From assembly GCA_023101725.1 (NCBI GenBank), contig JALJCO010007889.1:62001-126000 (forward strand): a stretch of 64,000 nucleotides of DNA. The letters are read 5' to 3'. Position 1 is the first letter of the stretch. Every line of letters starts with the position of its first letter. The position numbers and the translations under genes are program-made. The DNA is from Atherinomorus stipes. Taxonomy: Eukaryota; Chordata; Actinopteri; Atheriniformes; Atherinidae. The notes beneath the pieces were generated by a model. It was not told the origin of the DNA, ran no database searches, and worked only from the letters and a program-made list of their open reading frames with translations. Below are positions 46,964-57,960 of this stretch, in pieces.

Positions 46964-49900
46964 CCATTGTGTTCCTAGAAGTACAGTATTATCAGTAGGC
47001 TTACGTCTCTCAGTTTGTCCAGCAGATCATCTGCTCTGCTGTCAAATAAAGCGCTAACAAATTTTTATGTGATTATCACTCTCTGGAAAAGGCCAGAGAG
47101 GATGGGAGGAGAACAACCCTGGAGTCCAATATATAATTTAATGAAAACGTTTCTCTAAAGTCGGTGAGTAGCTCCATGTGGGCCGAGTGACGACAAGCAC
47201 AGCTGCATCTGCAAATTTTCCCAACCCCTCAGCTGAGATGATGACTGGCTGTCAGGTTTGGGCTTGCTGGATGGGCCCACTTAGCTTGCAAACTCTGTCT
47301 TTCAGGGAGAAAAACATTGGGGTACTGAGGGTGACTTTTAGATGACATCGGGTATCAGTTTGTCCAGAGAAGTGAAATTTCCAAGGATATCTTCCAAGAA
47401 AGCTCACATGTGCTCCTGTGACACTGGACAGTAGGACCAGTCAGCATTAGCCATAAGTTTCCCCGTGCACTTAGAAAATATATTATGCAGTAGCCATTTG
47501 GAAATCATTAGGGTGCCATCTGTTACAGAATTTATGTTTAGGAGATCTCACAAAGTGGCAATCTTTAAGAATAGTTACCCAACAGATGTTCATTAACTTT
47601 GTTTAAAGATTAACATGTTCATGCCACAATGAACTCCATTGCACCGTATCCCTTCTTCATTAGTTCCCCTACAGTAAAAACACAAGTTTTTTCAAATAGG
47701 GGTTTTCAGGTAGTCTCTGCAGGTTAATTTTGGGGGTTGTGGTTAGTCAGGGGTCTTTAGTTACACTCTGAAAAGCCTGAAGGGAAATGGTGAACTCATA
47801 GAGCTCTTCAGGGATCCAGTGACTCTTTAGGAAAACATGATGTAAAAATGGATGAGAACACGAACTTCCTCAGACAGATGTGTTGATAAGACCTCAAAAG
47901 GTAAAGCTCTGAGAGGTAGAAAGGAGAAAATAGGACATGTGGCTGAAAGGAAAAAAAAAAAATGCAAATGCTGAGTTTATGTTGCAGCTCACTGATATTC
48001 TCCATCAGCCTATCCCTTCGAAATTAGCAGCTGTCGGACCTCTTTGCACTACAGCATTGATTAATGACCTCATCTGGGAGTTAACGTGACACACTTTGTG
48101 TCAAGTTTTCAGATTGCTGCACTCACAGTCTGTATTATCCTTTTTACTCAAGACCTTAAACCATTTATCACCTGCCCACCAAACAGCGCTCATTATTACC
48201 TGATCTGTTTAAGCCTCTGTCACACAGCATGTGGTGAACAGATAAAGACACTTAATTCTCTTCAAGTAACAGGTTATAACTTCTGTCAGATTGCTCGGTA
48301 GGTTTTGGTGAGGGAGGGGCCGTATCTGTGCAGTCCCATTGCCTCCCAGCACACCCACATGCTCGTGGTGTTGATGACTGCAGAGCTCTGATTGATGACT
48401 GCACCTTTACTCCAGTGCTCTGGGGTTCATGATCTACAGTATGTGGGTGTCCTCTGAGTGGAACTCTTATTTCCTGCAAAGACACAAGGGTGTGAGTGTT
48501 TCCTTTTTAAAAAAGACATTTTCCACTAAGTCATTAAGCCTTTTTTTTAATCTCATCTTTGTGCTGTCCACATTTTTCCCCGTAATGGATCTCGATGCTT
48601 CTTTGAGTTCTAATCACCACTTTATCTCTCATTATAAAGAGTCAGCGAACAGCAGTTGGTCAACAGAGGATTTTAGTGGTAAAATAAAGCTTCTTTAATT
48701 CATTAAAAGTGTTGTGAAATCTGGTGTTGCTGTAGCATGACTTTTCAGAACAATAAAAGGCGCTGTGGTTGGCGTGTGGTTTTATACAAAGAGAGTAATT
48801 ATCCATTAGATGTGTCACATCTAGTAGATGTTCTCTTGATGGTCAGTTAAAATGCATGTGAGGCGTTTTTTGCTTTCCCTGACGTCTGCAGGTATTGAGT
48901 GATCATTCATGGCTTGACCACATTTTGAATCAATTAACTGTAAGTACAAAAGTGAGTACAAAAGCATGGTTTCTGTGCTAAGTGGCTCCTCCTTTATAAA
49001 TGTACTGGTAATAGAAGCAGCCCCAGTTACAGATGTCTGTTTTCACTTCATGCATTTAATAATAACTGGAATAATTTACATACAAAAAAGAAAAAATGCT
49101 GTATTTATTCTATGTATGAATCGATTATAACTTTGATTTTTCATGTGTTTTTTAACTAATTCAATTTCTTTCCATTTTTGCTTTCCATCATTTTTAATTT
49201 TTTTATATTTAGAAAAACATGCATGTCTGAATTCTTACAGGTTACAGGCCATGTGGGACTGTTTACAGATAATTCATGGCCGACAAAATTGTCATTTTAA
49301 AAAGTACACAAGTTAGTCATTAATGTGTTACAGAAATCTGACACAAAGGAAGCTTCAGATCAAAGTCCCATTCTTCTAGCTAACAGGAAATTCAAAGTTT
49401 TATGGCAGCTGCATCAAACTCTCTGAAAATGTTGGAAAGGAAAATCTCTGCAGTGATCACTCACTATGAAGGGCATGTTGTCATGACAGCTGTCATCTTT
49501 GGTATTTAGCTCATAGCTTAAAGTTACAGTATAAAACTGATGCCTGTAAATAATAATGGGTTTATTCTATAAAGGCAAAAGAAAATGTAAATTGCTAAAG
49601 AACTTTTTGTGCTCTGTGAAACATTTAACATTTGTTTTTGCATGCAGTTACCATGAAATATTGGGATATAACGCTGATGGGTTCTTTGCCACTTATTTAT
49701 CCCTTTCAGGTGTAATGATTTCTGCTGTTTCCTGATGTTTTAAAGGTTACATCAAAACATGGATTTATTTTTTCCCCTTATTATTTGAACCCTGAGAGAA
49801 CCTTATGTTTAAGGTCATCTGCAGCTTTGACAATGAATCTATTATTTGTTTAGCATTTCATATCATATTATATCATATTTCAATAATAATAATAATGATA

Positions 49901-49989
49901 AATCAAAACATTGAATTTGTGCCCTTTACATTATGGGCTCTCAAAGGGATAGGTATGAAAGAAAAATGTAGGAGTAAAAAAAATTAAGG
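46964..49989. other. Non-coding, AT-rich
   Basis: Nothing gene-like. (AAT)n occurs at 49882-49897 near the LINE 3' end. Around 48060-48300 the sequence looks unique and repeat-free. Confidence 0.3.
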
Positions 49990-50902
49990 GAAAAAAATTT
50001 AAAACTCTAAAAACATCTTAAAAAATATATAAAGTATATCTAGGCAAGGAAACCATAGCTTTTGTTGAAAAGAAATGGAAAAAAAAAAGACCCTCAAAGC
50101 ATCCTGGAGGGCATTCCACAATCGTGGGGCCGTGTCCTGATTCTGATTCTGGGAATGCGGAGGAGAATGAGTGGAGCGGAGGGGACTTGCTATGTTTTGT
50201 GGAGTGAGGAGTTCTTTTAAGGTAGGATGGGGTCTGTGGGTGGATGTATTGATGTGTGAGGAGGAAAATCTTGTAGTTGATCCTAGAAGACACCGGAAGC
50301 CAGTGGAGTGAGCTGAGTGATGGAGATGATATGGTCATGTTTATGTACTCTTGTCAGGACCTTAGCTGCAGAGTTTTGAATGCATTGGAGCCTCTGTAGA
50401 CTCTTGCTTGGGATCCCGATGAAAAGTGTGATGCACTACTCCAGTCTGGAGGAGAAAAGGCAACTTTTCTGTAACTGAAAAAGAGAAATGGGCAGCGTTT
50501 GGAATTTGTTTTGGAGGTGGAAAAATGAAGCCTTGCAAAGGTGGTTAATATGGGATTTGACAGTGAGTTGGGGGTCTTGGTATGACACCAAGACTTGTGA
50601 CAGCTGATGAGATAGGAATATTTGAGCCAGAGAAGATGATGCTGGTTATGAGTGATACTTTGATCTGATGGAAGAGCCTACCAGCATGGCTTCCGTTTTG
50701 GAGCTGTTGAGTTGGAGGAAGTTGTGCTCCATCCCCACTTTCACCTCCACCAGACAGATGTTGAGCTGACAGGGATGACTGCGACTATGAGGGTGGAGTC
50801 GCAGCTGTGGCGTTGACATAAAGCTGAGTGTCATCAGCATAGCAGTGGAAGGAAAAAATCCATGACAACTGATGACCTGATTAAGGGGGGGATGAGGTAG
50901 AG

Positions 50903-51113
50903 CAGTGTTTCTTAATCCTGGTCCTCTGGCACCACTGCCCTGCACGTTTTGGTTCTTATAAACTCCAGCACACCTGATGAAAATTAACTCAACCACTCAT
51001 CATATTCTTTGCAAGCCTGCTGATGCACCATTCATTTGAGGCAGGTGTGTTAAAGTATGGACACCTTGAACACAGTGGCAGTGGTACCTGAGGACCAGGA
51101 TTGAGAAACAGTG
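50903..51113. mobile_element. hAT MITE, 211 bp, with perfect 8-bp target duplication
   Basis: The ends CAGTGTTTCTTAATCCTGG and CCAGGATTGAGAAACAGTG pair as terminal inverted repeats of about 24 bp. AGGTAGAG occurs at 50895-50902 and 51114-51121. Removing the element rejoins the LINE frame between FILYL and the PPLNQV block. This is the same family as the split copy at 1242-2175. Confidence 0.92.
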
Positions 51114-51163
51114 AGGTAGAGGATGAAAAGGATGGGGCCAAGGACTGACCCCTGGGGAATACC

Positions 51164-51874
51164 CATAGACTGTATATAATTACTGGACGTAGCTTCCGGT
51201 CTCTTCTGAATACAGAAATGTGAAGCCAGTTGGGCGTGTCTTACCGTCGCCATCTTGCCGTGTCACATACGTCGTCACTCCAGGAAAATACTAAAATGGG
51301 CACAGCGCGGCCGTGGGGCAAATGATTGACAGCTGACGTACTGTGGGCTAAACGCTAACTGAGCTAACACGAAACTAAGAGGAGCTAACAAAGATAAGCC
51401 ACCTAAGCGGCATGGTTAAGGTAAGACATGCTTAGACTTGCAATTCGCTGACTAAACACCGCCGTTGTGCGACTCTGTAACAAACTGAGACCTTATTAAG
51501 AGCAAAGAAGGAGCTAACTAGGAGCCTCCGGTCGGCAGGCGAAGCTTCCGGTCTGCCGCATGTCAATCATAAGGACACGCACCTTAATTATGTGTAATTT
51601 GAAGAATAAATAACATCTAAACAAATGAGTTATAAAAAAAATTCACCCCCTCACAGTTGACATGAAGGTAAACTTGACCTAATAAACTTAAAACGATTTT
51701 TTGAACCAGGCTGTAAACCTGTTTATTTCTGCTGTGAAGTTGGCGTTTTTAACATGGGAGTCTATGGGGATTTGCTCGCTCTTGGAGCCAGCCCCTAGCG
51801 GATGAAGGGAAAACTACAAAAAATGTCCATTTCCGGGTGGCATTACTGCTGGCCACCGGAGGTTGCCGCGGCAG
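51164..51874 (-). mobile_element. Family A repeat, 711 bp, inserted in the LINE
   Basis: AATACC (possibly GAATACC) flanks both sides (51158-51163 and 51875-51880). Excision restores the LINE codons between TYTQ and GIPQGS. Element ends are CATAGACTGTATATAA and TTGCCGCGGCAG, with no terminal inverted repeat. It is the same family as 3556-5005, in opposite orientation and without the T2-like insert. It has no coding capacity, and the superfamily is undetermined. Confidence 0.8.
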
Positions 51875-52080
51875 AATACCGCAGGTGACTGTGTGTAGGT
51901 TTGAGGGTGGAATGACCCAGGGAGATGTACTCTGTCCGGTTTGTGAGAGATAACTGGAACCAAGTAAGTCAGTGAGTCCAATGGTGTAATGGAGCCGGTT
52001 GACAGGATGCTGTGGTCGAGTGTGTTAAATGCAGCAGATAAGTCAGAGAATGAGGAAGGATGGAGAGCCATCAGCAGGTC

Positions 52081-55000
52081 ATTTGATGAAAAATAAAAGT
52101 TATTTCTGATTTTTTTTTTTCCCTTAAAGCAGAAAACTCACTTTCCTACACAGAAAAATTTTAAGTATATTATTCTGAATAGTTAAAGAAATAAATGCAA
52201 ATTAATTTATTGTGAGGAGGGTCGAGAAAGTTATGGAATCAAAAAGAATCTGAACAAAGACTTCTATCATAGTAACACAATACCAAGATAGAAAACACAC
52301 TACGCACAAAACTTTTTGGTAACAATGACGATCACTAAAATATATTGAATATTTTTATCTCTTTGCTGGTACACATTCTTTAACTTTGTTTTTTGTTTGT
52401 TTTGTTTTTTTGTATGTGTGTGTGCATTTTTTTCAGTTCATGCCACTGAAACCCAGGAAATAACACCCTGCTTTAATGTTTTAAACAAAATTAACCCACT
52501 AATTTAAAAATAATGATGTGCTGAAATGACATACAAGTGCACCTGGAATGGTGCTTTTTATGCACACTGACATCACAACATTGTCAACCAGATTTGTTTT
52601 CTTTTCACCAAATGTTCACTTTGTTTGTGCATGCGGATGATATGCGTCAGTCTGTAGTTGAAAGTTGTGTGCAGGGGGGTGCAGTGTTTAAAAGGTTGGG
52701 GGGGTTTTTAGAGAAAAAAGTAAGTGCTTATTTATCTAAAGGTTTCATTTTGTTGCTTGCAAACTTTTTCTCTCCAGTCCCAAAGAGCTGCAAAGAAAGT
52801 GGTCTAGAAATACCTGGGGCTTTTATATGAAGTTTTGTTTTTGTCTTTTCAATGATTAGTCTTGACTTTGTCGTACCTCTCTGTGGTAGCGTTCTCCAGC
52901 TTGGCCTTTACTGGAGGTGGAGCCCCTCTTGGTCTAGTGAACATTCTGCAGCATAAAACCACCTCCTCAGGTTGCAAAATGTCACCCTAATGCTCTTTAG
53001 ATATTCTTGTAATTTTTTTCATAATTCCTCAGACATCTGTCTTTGAGTTTTTCCTTAGCTGCGTGTGCTGGAAGCATATTGAAATATTTTTGCCTGTCCA
53101 ACTTTTTAACAGCATAAGAAACTGCTGAAACAGTGATTTCAGACCAGATCTCTCTTTAATCCTTGGAGCTCTTCAGTCTTTGTTTTAGGAAAGTACTGTA
53201 TTCTGGATGTTCTTACAGAACTTCGTTTCTGTCTGCTGGAAACTGGAAACGGCTACTTTCCTCCTCCAGCAAACAAAGATTGATTTTTTTTTAAATTCTG
53301 ATCACATCATTGCTCTTTGAGATAATGATTTAGAAACACCAAGGGAACTTTTACATCTCTTTTAATTGTACAAAAATAACTTATTCCTATTTATTTCTAA
53401 AGATTATATGAATTCTGTGAATAACCAGGACCGATCATTGTTAAATGTGACTGTGTCAATCTATAAACTATTATCTTTACTCCCCCGTGTCAGTTGAAAT
53501 ATGTGCCTGCTGGTTCCCGTTCTGTCGATGGATCATGTTAAAAATGGGTTTTCTGTTGACACTGTTAAGGTCACTGAGCCTCCCTACTGTTCACATGTGT
53601 GCCTGGGTTTCTTCCCACAGACCCAAGAAATGCAAGTTCGATGAATTGGAAACTTTTACAGATGGAGACACAACATCTCTGGGGCAGTGCATGCTGGGAA
53701 AGTCTCTATAGAACCCTGCAAGTCTGAACATGGGGGAATAGAAGCAACAGGACAAAATGTCTGCAGCTCTGTGGTGCTGTTCTCAGGGTTTGTGTTACCA
53801 TTCTTGGAGTATAGCTGATGCCACAGGGTTCAAACCGAGGGGAAACATGAATGTAGGCTGAATGTTATGAAAATCCATCCCATATTCACTGGCACAATTT
53901 CCTCAGTGAGGGATCACCAAGTGAACTGGATTTATCCTTTGAGAGCTCAAATTTTCAACATTTTATAGCAATTTATCCAACATAAGTTGGGATAATGGTG
54001 GGATAAAGGTGGACCCAGTATTTGGAATGTCATGATATTCATTTCTTTTCCCATGTTAATGGAGTGGAGCTTGAACACCAGCTGTTTGACCTTATCCACA
54101 GTTTCTGGTGAGCTTTTTCAGGCTAAATAAAACATTTATTGCTCATCATACAGTGTACACCTCATATCAGCATCACAACAGTTTCCATGGTCCAGTTTTA
54201 GAGTGGACAACATGCCACAGACTAAAAATGTAACAATTACTGATAGATGAATCACAATATGATTCCCGATGGTTACTGTTCCCATTTTCCCAAATATACT
54301 CTGTTAAAACAAGTGTTACGTTTCACAGTGTAGATAATTTTGCAAACCATATTTGGCATAGATTACACTAAACTGCATTAATTCATTGCCAAATGCTCAA
54401 TGTTTAGTAGAAAGGAGCTGCAACAAAATGGCAACACAGCGAATATAAAGCCAGTTCAAAAGCAAAGAATAGCGAAAGTAGTTATATGACAGAAACCTTT
54501 AAAAACGGTGTAATATTAGATATTTTAGAAAGGTTGGTGTCATGGCTTTTGGATCCATAATGATTTAATAAAACTGTTTCTTAATCCAATGGATGAATGA
54601 GTGTTGTAAATGGGAAAAAAGAGGAGGTATAGAGGATCAAATTGTAATCAGAGGGGCATTTCAAAAAGATGAAAGTCGAAAGATTGTGTGAAAGACCCCC
54701 AAAGTGTCACTGATTAAGGAGCTTATGGCTTCATTTTCTTCTCTGAGGTTTCTTTACTCCAAAAAGAAGGTCAAAGGGAGAATGTAGCCTGGAAGGGGAT
54801 GTTGTAACTGAGACAAGATATGAAACAAAAGGACTTCTAAGTACCATTAGACAAATCCACTGAATATGAGGGGTGCTCTTTGTCCCTACACGCAATCCTA
54901 TTAAGCTTTTTAATTAACTTATGATACCAACAGGTGTTTATGGGGGCATGGGGGACTTTGAAAATGATACATTTCTCTTTATTTGTTTTATTTTTTGTAT

Positions 55001-56579
55001 TTTCAGATAAAATTAGCTTTATATTAGCCTCTTCAGATCAAACTAAGATCCTCTCTTCTTTCTGTTGGATAAATGGCTTTCACCACTGTTCATTCAGAGA
55101 AGAGCAAAGAGAAACTGAAATAAGTCTCTTCACTGTGAGACAGCTGTGTTTTATTGTCTCAGTGTATGGCCTCGGCCCTAACAAACGCAGGCGAAGATGC
55201 TTTAACGTAAAACTGATTTCCAGGTGCATTCGCTGCACTGAGATGTGCTGTGGAACAGAGCCAGCTGTCTTCTTCCTGTCACATACACAAACTGCTCTGT
55301 GCAGATGCAGCAAGACGTGCCGCGGGTACTTAACACCTCCCGCCCAGACCAGGAAACTCCAGAGCAGCTCAGTTTCTTGTTGGTTTCCATCTGTTTTAAG
55401 CATTCATGCTATTTATTCATCAGGAAATACCCTGTTGCTGATTTTTCCTCAAGGTGTTTCCATACACAAACACCAAGGGTATTCCACCATTTTTATATAT
55501 ACCTACTGGATGTTTAGCATTTAACTTGCATAGAGCTAAAAGGGATCTGCAGCTGCAGCAGCAGCAAGCCGGACACAGCGAAACAGCAGGTCTATAAGAC
55601 TGACTGTATTACAAGCCAGGAGAGGCAGAGTAATGAGCAAAAGTTCATTCTTGACAAATTCATCTTTTTCTCATCATGGTTCTGAAAACAAACATGAACA
55701 ACTCCCAGTGTTTGTCTCATGTAACGGATATCCACGGTGTTACATGAGGTGGAGTTTGGTGGAATGATGTAAGATCACTTTTATCCTGCTCCTGTTCTCT
55801 AAATATTATTGAATACGTCAAAAAACTGCAGTGATGCTTCTGATCAGTCTCGGAGCGTGGAGGAGGTTTACTCATCAGTCCTGCAGCCACGTGGAGCTGT
55901 TTGAAGGGAAAGACTTCATTTGTCTTTGCAAATCTTTATATTTATATTTTCATGACTGCTGTAGGTTTTTTGTTTTTTTCTTTTATTTGTTCATTTTAAA
56001 GATGATTAAAGTGGAAGTCAGGTCATGTAATCGAAGTGAGGAGGTGAGTCAAAAATGAGCAGAGCCCTCAGAGAACAAGCCAGTGGACTCATTTCTACAT
56101 TTAATATCTATAAATGACAGAAATCACTGCTTTCTTTAAATCTTTTTCACCTGGAAGTTGGGAGTATGTTGTAGGGTGGGAGGTGGAGTGTGGGTGGCTG
56201 TGGCAGGGCCTTGGGCTTCCTGCCCCCTCCTAACAGTATAATTAGTTCCAGCCACTGTCCCAGACTGAGCTAGCTGTCAAAATCCTAAGTAAGTTATGGT
56301 GCGGTCTGATACAAATTACTGAGAATATTATTGGGCCTCTTTATAATCTGCATGCAGGTTTTCATTTGGTGCATGTATACTGTGCATGTGTACAGTTTTA
56401 GGAGAAAAAAACTTTTTAAACTTGATCAAAGTTTAGCATTTTGAGATACTGAGTGCTGCAGTGACTTTGCTGTATTTGGGACTCCCAGGTCCTGAAACTG
56501 GTTTTTACTGGCCTGGATCTACAATCTCCTGTTCTTACCAAAAGTGATTGAACTTTTAAACTAATGTCATCTACTAAAG
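52081..56579. other. Non-coding; one long unexplained frame
   Basis: A short RTE-tail-like piece lies at about 53590-53645 (CCTGGGTTTCTTCCCACAGA). The 196-codon plus frame at 54934-55524 is the longest in the window but resembles no family. T/G-rich runs occur at 52386-52425. Confidence 0.35.
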
Positions 56580-56968
56580 TTAACCCTCTAGGCGCCAAAG
56601 TCGCAATATTGCGACAAGCGACTTTACTGAATATAACAGAGCTTATCTTTAAATCTACAGCCTTGTACCGTTACTGCTTGGTTTTACTACATCGCCAAGA
56701 CATACAGCCTTAGTTCTGACACCATTTTTTAGTGTGTTTATATGGAAAAAATCAGAGAAATAAAGGTTTGAAACCCGACACCCGCTGTATGCGCGCGAAG
56801 GTGCAGGAGCGCGGGAGAGAGAAAGAAAAGGCGAAAGCAGCATCGTGTTGGAAACAGTGAGAGACAGATCGCGACTTTTAGAATAAAAAACTAAACTTCC
56901 AGAGGCCTTTACAGTGCAGACGAGGTGCTGCACTGATCTCTGCTGATCAGGATTAGAAGGGGAAGATC

Positions 56969-57413
56969 ATGCCTCGTAAGAGACGAGTGACTGACGTCGC
57001 AGCGCGCTGCCGCACTCGCGCCGCACAAACTGTCAGAAACACCCCGATGACGGTGAAAGTTTTCTCTGCCGCGGTGATGGGAGAAAGAAAGAGGGATGTG
57101 TGGGCAGAAGACGGGATAATCAAAATAGGGGAGTTATTGATGAAGGCTGGGAATGTTTGAGAGGTGAGGAAGTTTTCCATGAATGGATCAAAGACACTGA
57201 CGAGCCTGTGTGGGATATCGCGGACACGAGGATCTCACAGATGCTCGTGCATGTGATTTTCTGTCTCTGTTTTCGGATGAGGATTTCTGGAACCTCATCA
57301 CAAATGAAAGATATGCTCACCAGTACCTACACACACACCAACTCCATCCAAACTCCAGATTTCATGGCTGGTATGATGGTATGAGGAGTCAGTTAGGTTA
57401 TGACAAATTATAA
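56969..57413 (+). pseudogene. piggyBac transposase N-terminal remnant
   Basis: An ATG at 56969 opens a basic N-terminus (MPRKRRVTDVAARCRTRAAQ) that ends at 57160. A second frame overlapping it (57210-57413) carries ACDFLSLFSDEDFWNLITNE followed by RYAHQY and ends at a stop after GYDKL. The second part fits the start of the piggyBac DDE_Tnp_1_7 domain (the LF..D.F...I...TN.YA region). The two parts lie in different frames, implying a frameshift or a removed intron. Catalytic Asp residues lie further downstream in complete proteins and are not present here. Full piggyBac transposases are about 550-600 residues, so this covers about a quarter. Confidence 0.7.
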
Positions 57414-57454
57414 ATCTATAATAACAAAAAAGGGAGAAAAAAAGCATAAAAACA

Positions 57455-57830
57455 TAATTTTACCTGTTGATATATAAATTATATTAGCAAATGTACTCCT
57501 GTCGGATTTCTGTTCATTTATTCTGAGGATGAGAGGATGAAAAGGGATCAGTGAAAAAATGAAAAAAAAAATCTACTGTGTAAATATGTTCAGAATTCTG
57601 TTTTACTGAGTTTTACCTGCTGATATACAAATTATATTAGCAAAGTTACTCCAATCAAACTCATGTTTCTTTATTTAGAGCATGATATGACAGTATAATT
57701 TTTTTCCTTTGTATAAATATGTTCAAAAATCTGTTTTTTACTGAAAGTTACACAATCCAATATGGCCGCTACCTGATGACATCACAATATGCAAATTAGA
57801 TGTGTAAATTTACTCCCACCATAAACTTTA
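57455..57830. repeat. Subterminal degenerate repeats in the piggyBac element
   Basis: TTTTACCTGTTGATATATAA (57459) and TTTTACCTGCTGATATACAA (57612) each continue with ATTATATTAGCAAA and a TACTCC motif at a period of about 153 bp. A weaker third copy with TGCAAATTAGATGTG lies near 57790. Such subterminal arrays often bind transposase; that role is inferred. Confidence 0.7.
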
Positions 57831-57960
57831 GGTCATGATGAATATTTTTCTCATTTACATTATGGATCTATCTCTCACCACCCCCAAGCTACAGCATTTT
57901 GAAATCTTAAAGTCCAAATGGAATATTTTCCTAAAAAAACTCTGGCGCCTAGAGGGTTAA

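Larger units (their letters stand above)
49990..52080 (-). mobile_element. L2-type LINE reverse transcriptase, decayed and split by two insertions
   Basis: Read on the minus strand, reverse-transcriptase blocks appear in order: SDLSAAFNTLDHSIL (about 52050), then after an insertion GIPQGSVLGPILFILYL (51160-51110), and after a second insertion the catalytic YADDTQLYV (codons at 50841 to about 50815). NFLQLNSSKTEAMLVGS (about 50715) and LHWLPVSSRINYKIFLLTHQ with SYLK (about 50300-50230) follow. The first catalytic Asp lies in the DLSAAF block and the other two in YADD. Frameshifts and stops make it a pseudogene. The N-terminal endonuclease is missing. The 3' end is near 49990 with no clear tail. 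Confidence 0.88.
56580..57960 (+). mobile_element. piggyBac-type transposon, 1,381 bp, internally deleted
   Basis: The left end is TTAACCCTCTAGGCGCCAA and the right end TGGCGCCTAGAGGGTTAA. They are inverted repeats, including the TTAA target site at 56580-56583 and 57957-57960. TTAA followed by CCCT is the piggyBac hallmark. The interior carries a CpG-rich 5' part and an N-terminal transposase remnant at 56969-57413. The catalytic DDD domain is absent, so the copy is nonautonomous. AT-rich subterminal repeats fill the right side. Confidence 0.9.

Noticed and set aside
54934..55524. Longest open frame in the window, 196 codons, plus strand
   Set aside because: No recognisable domain, signal or family. 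Composition is what read-through of non-coding DNA gives, another open frame overlaps it on the other strand (55080-55403), and there is no splice or promoter context.
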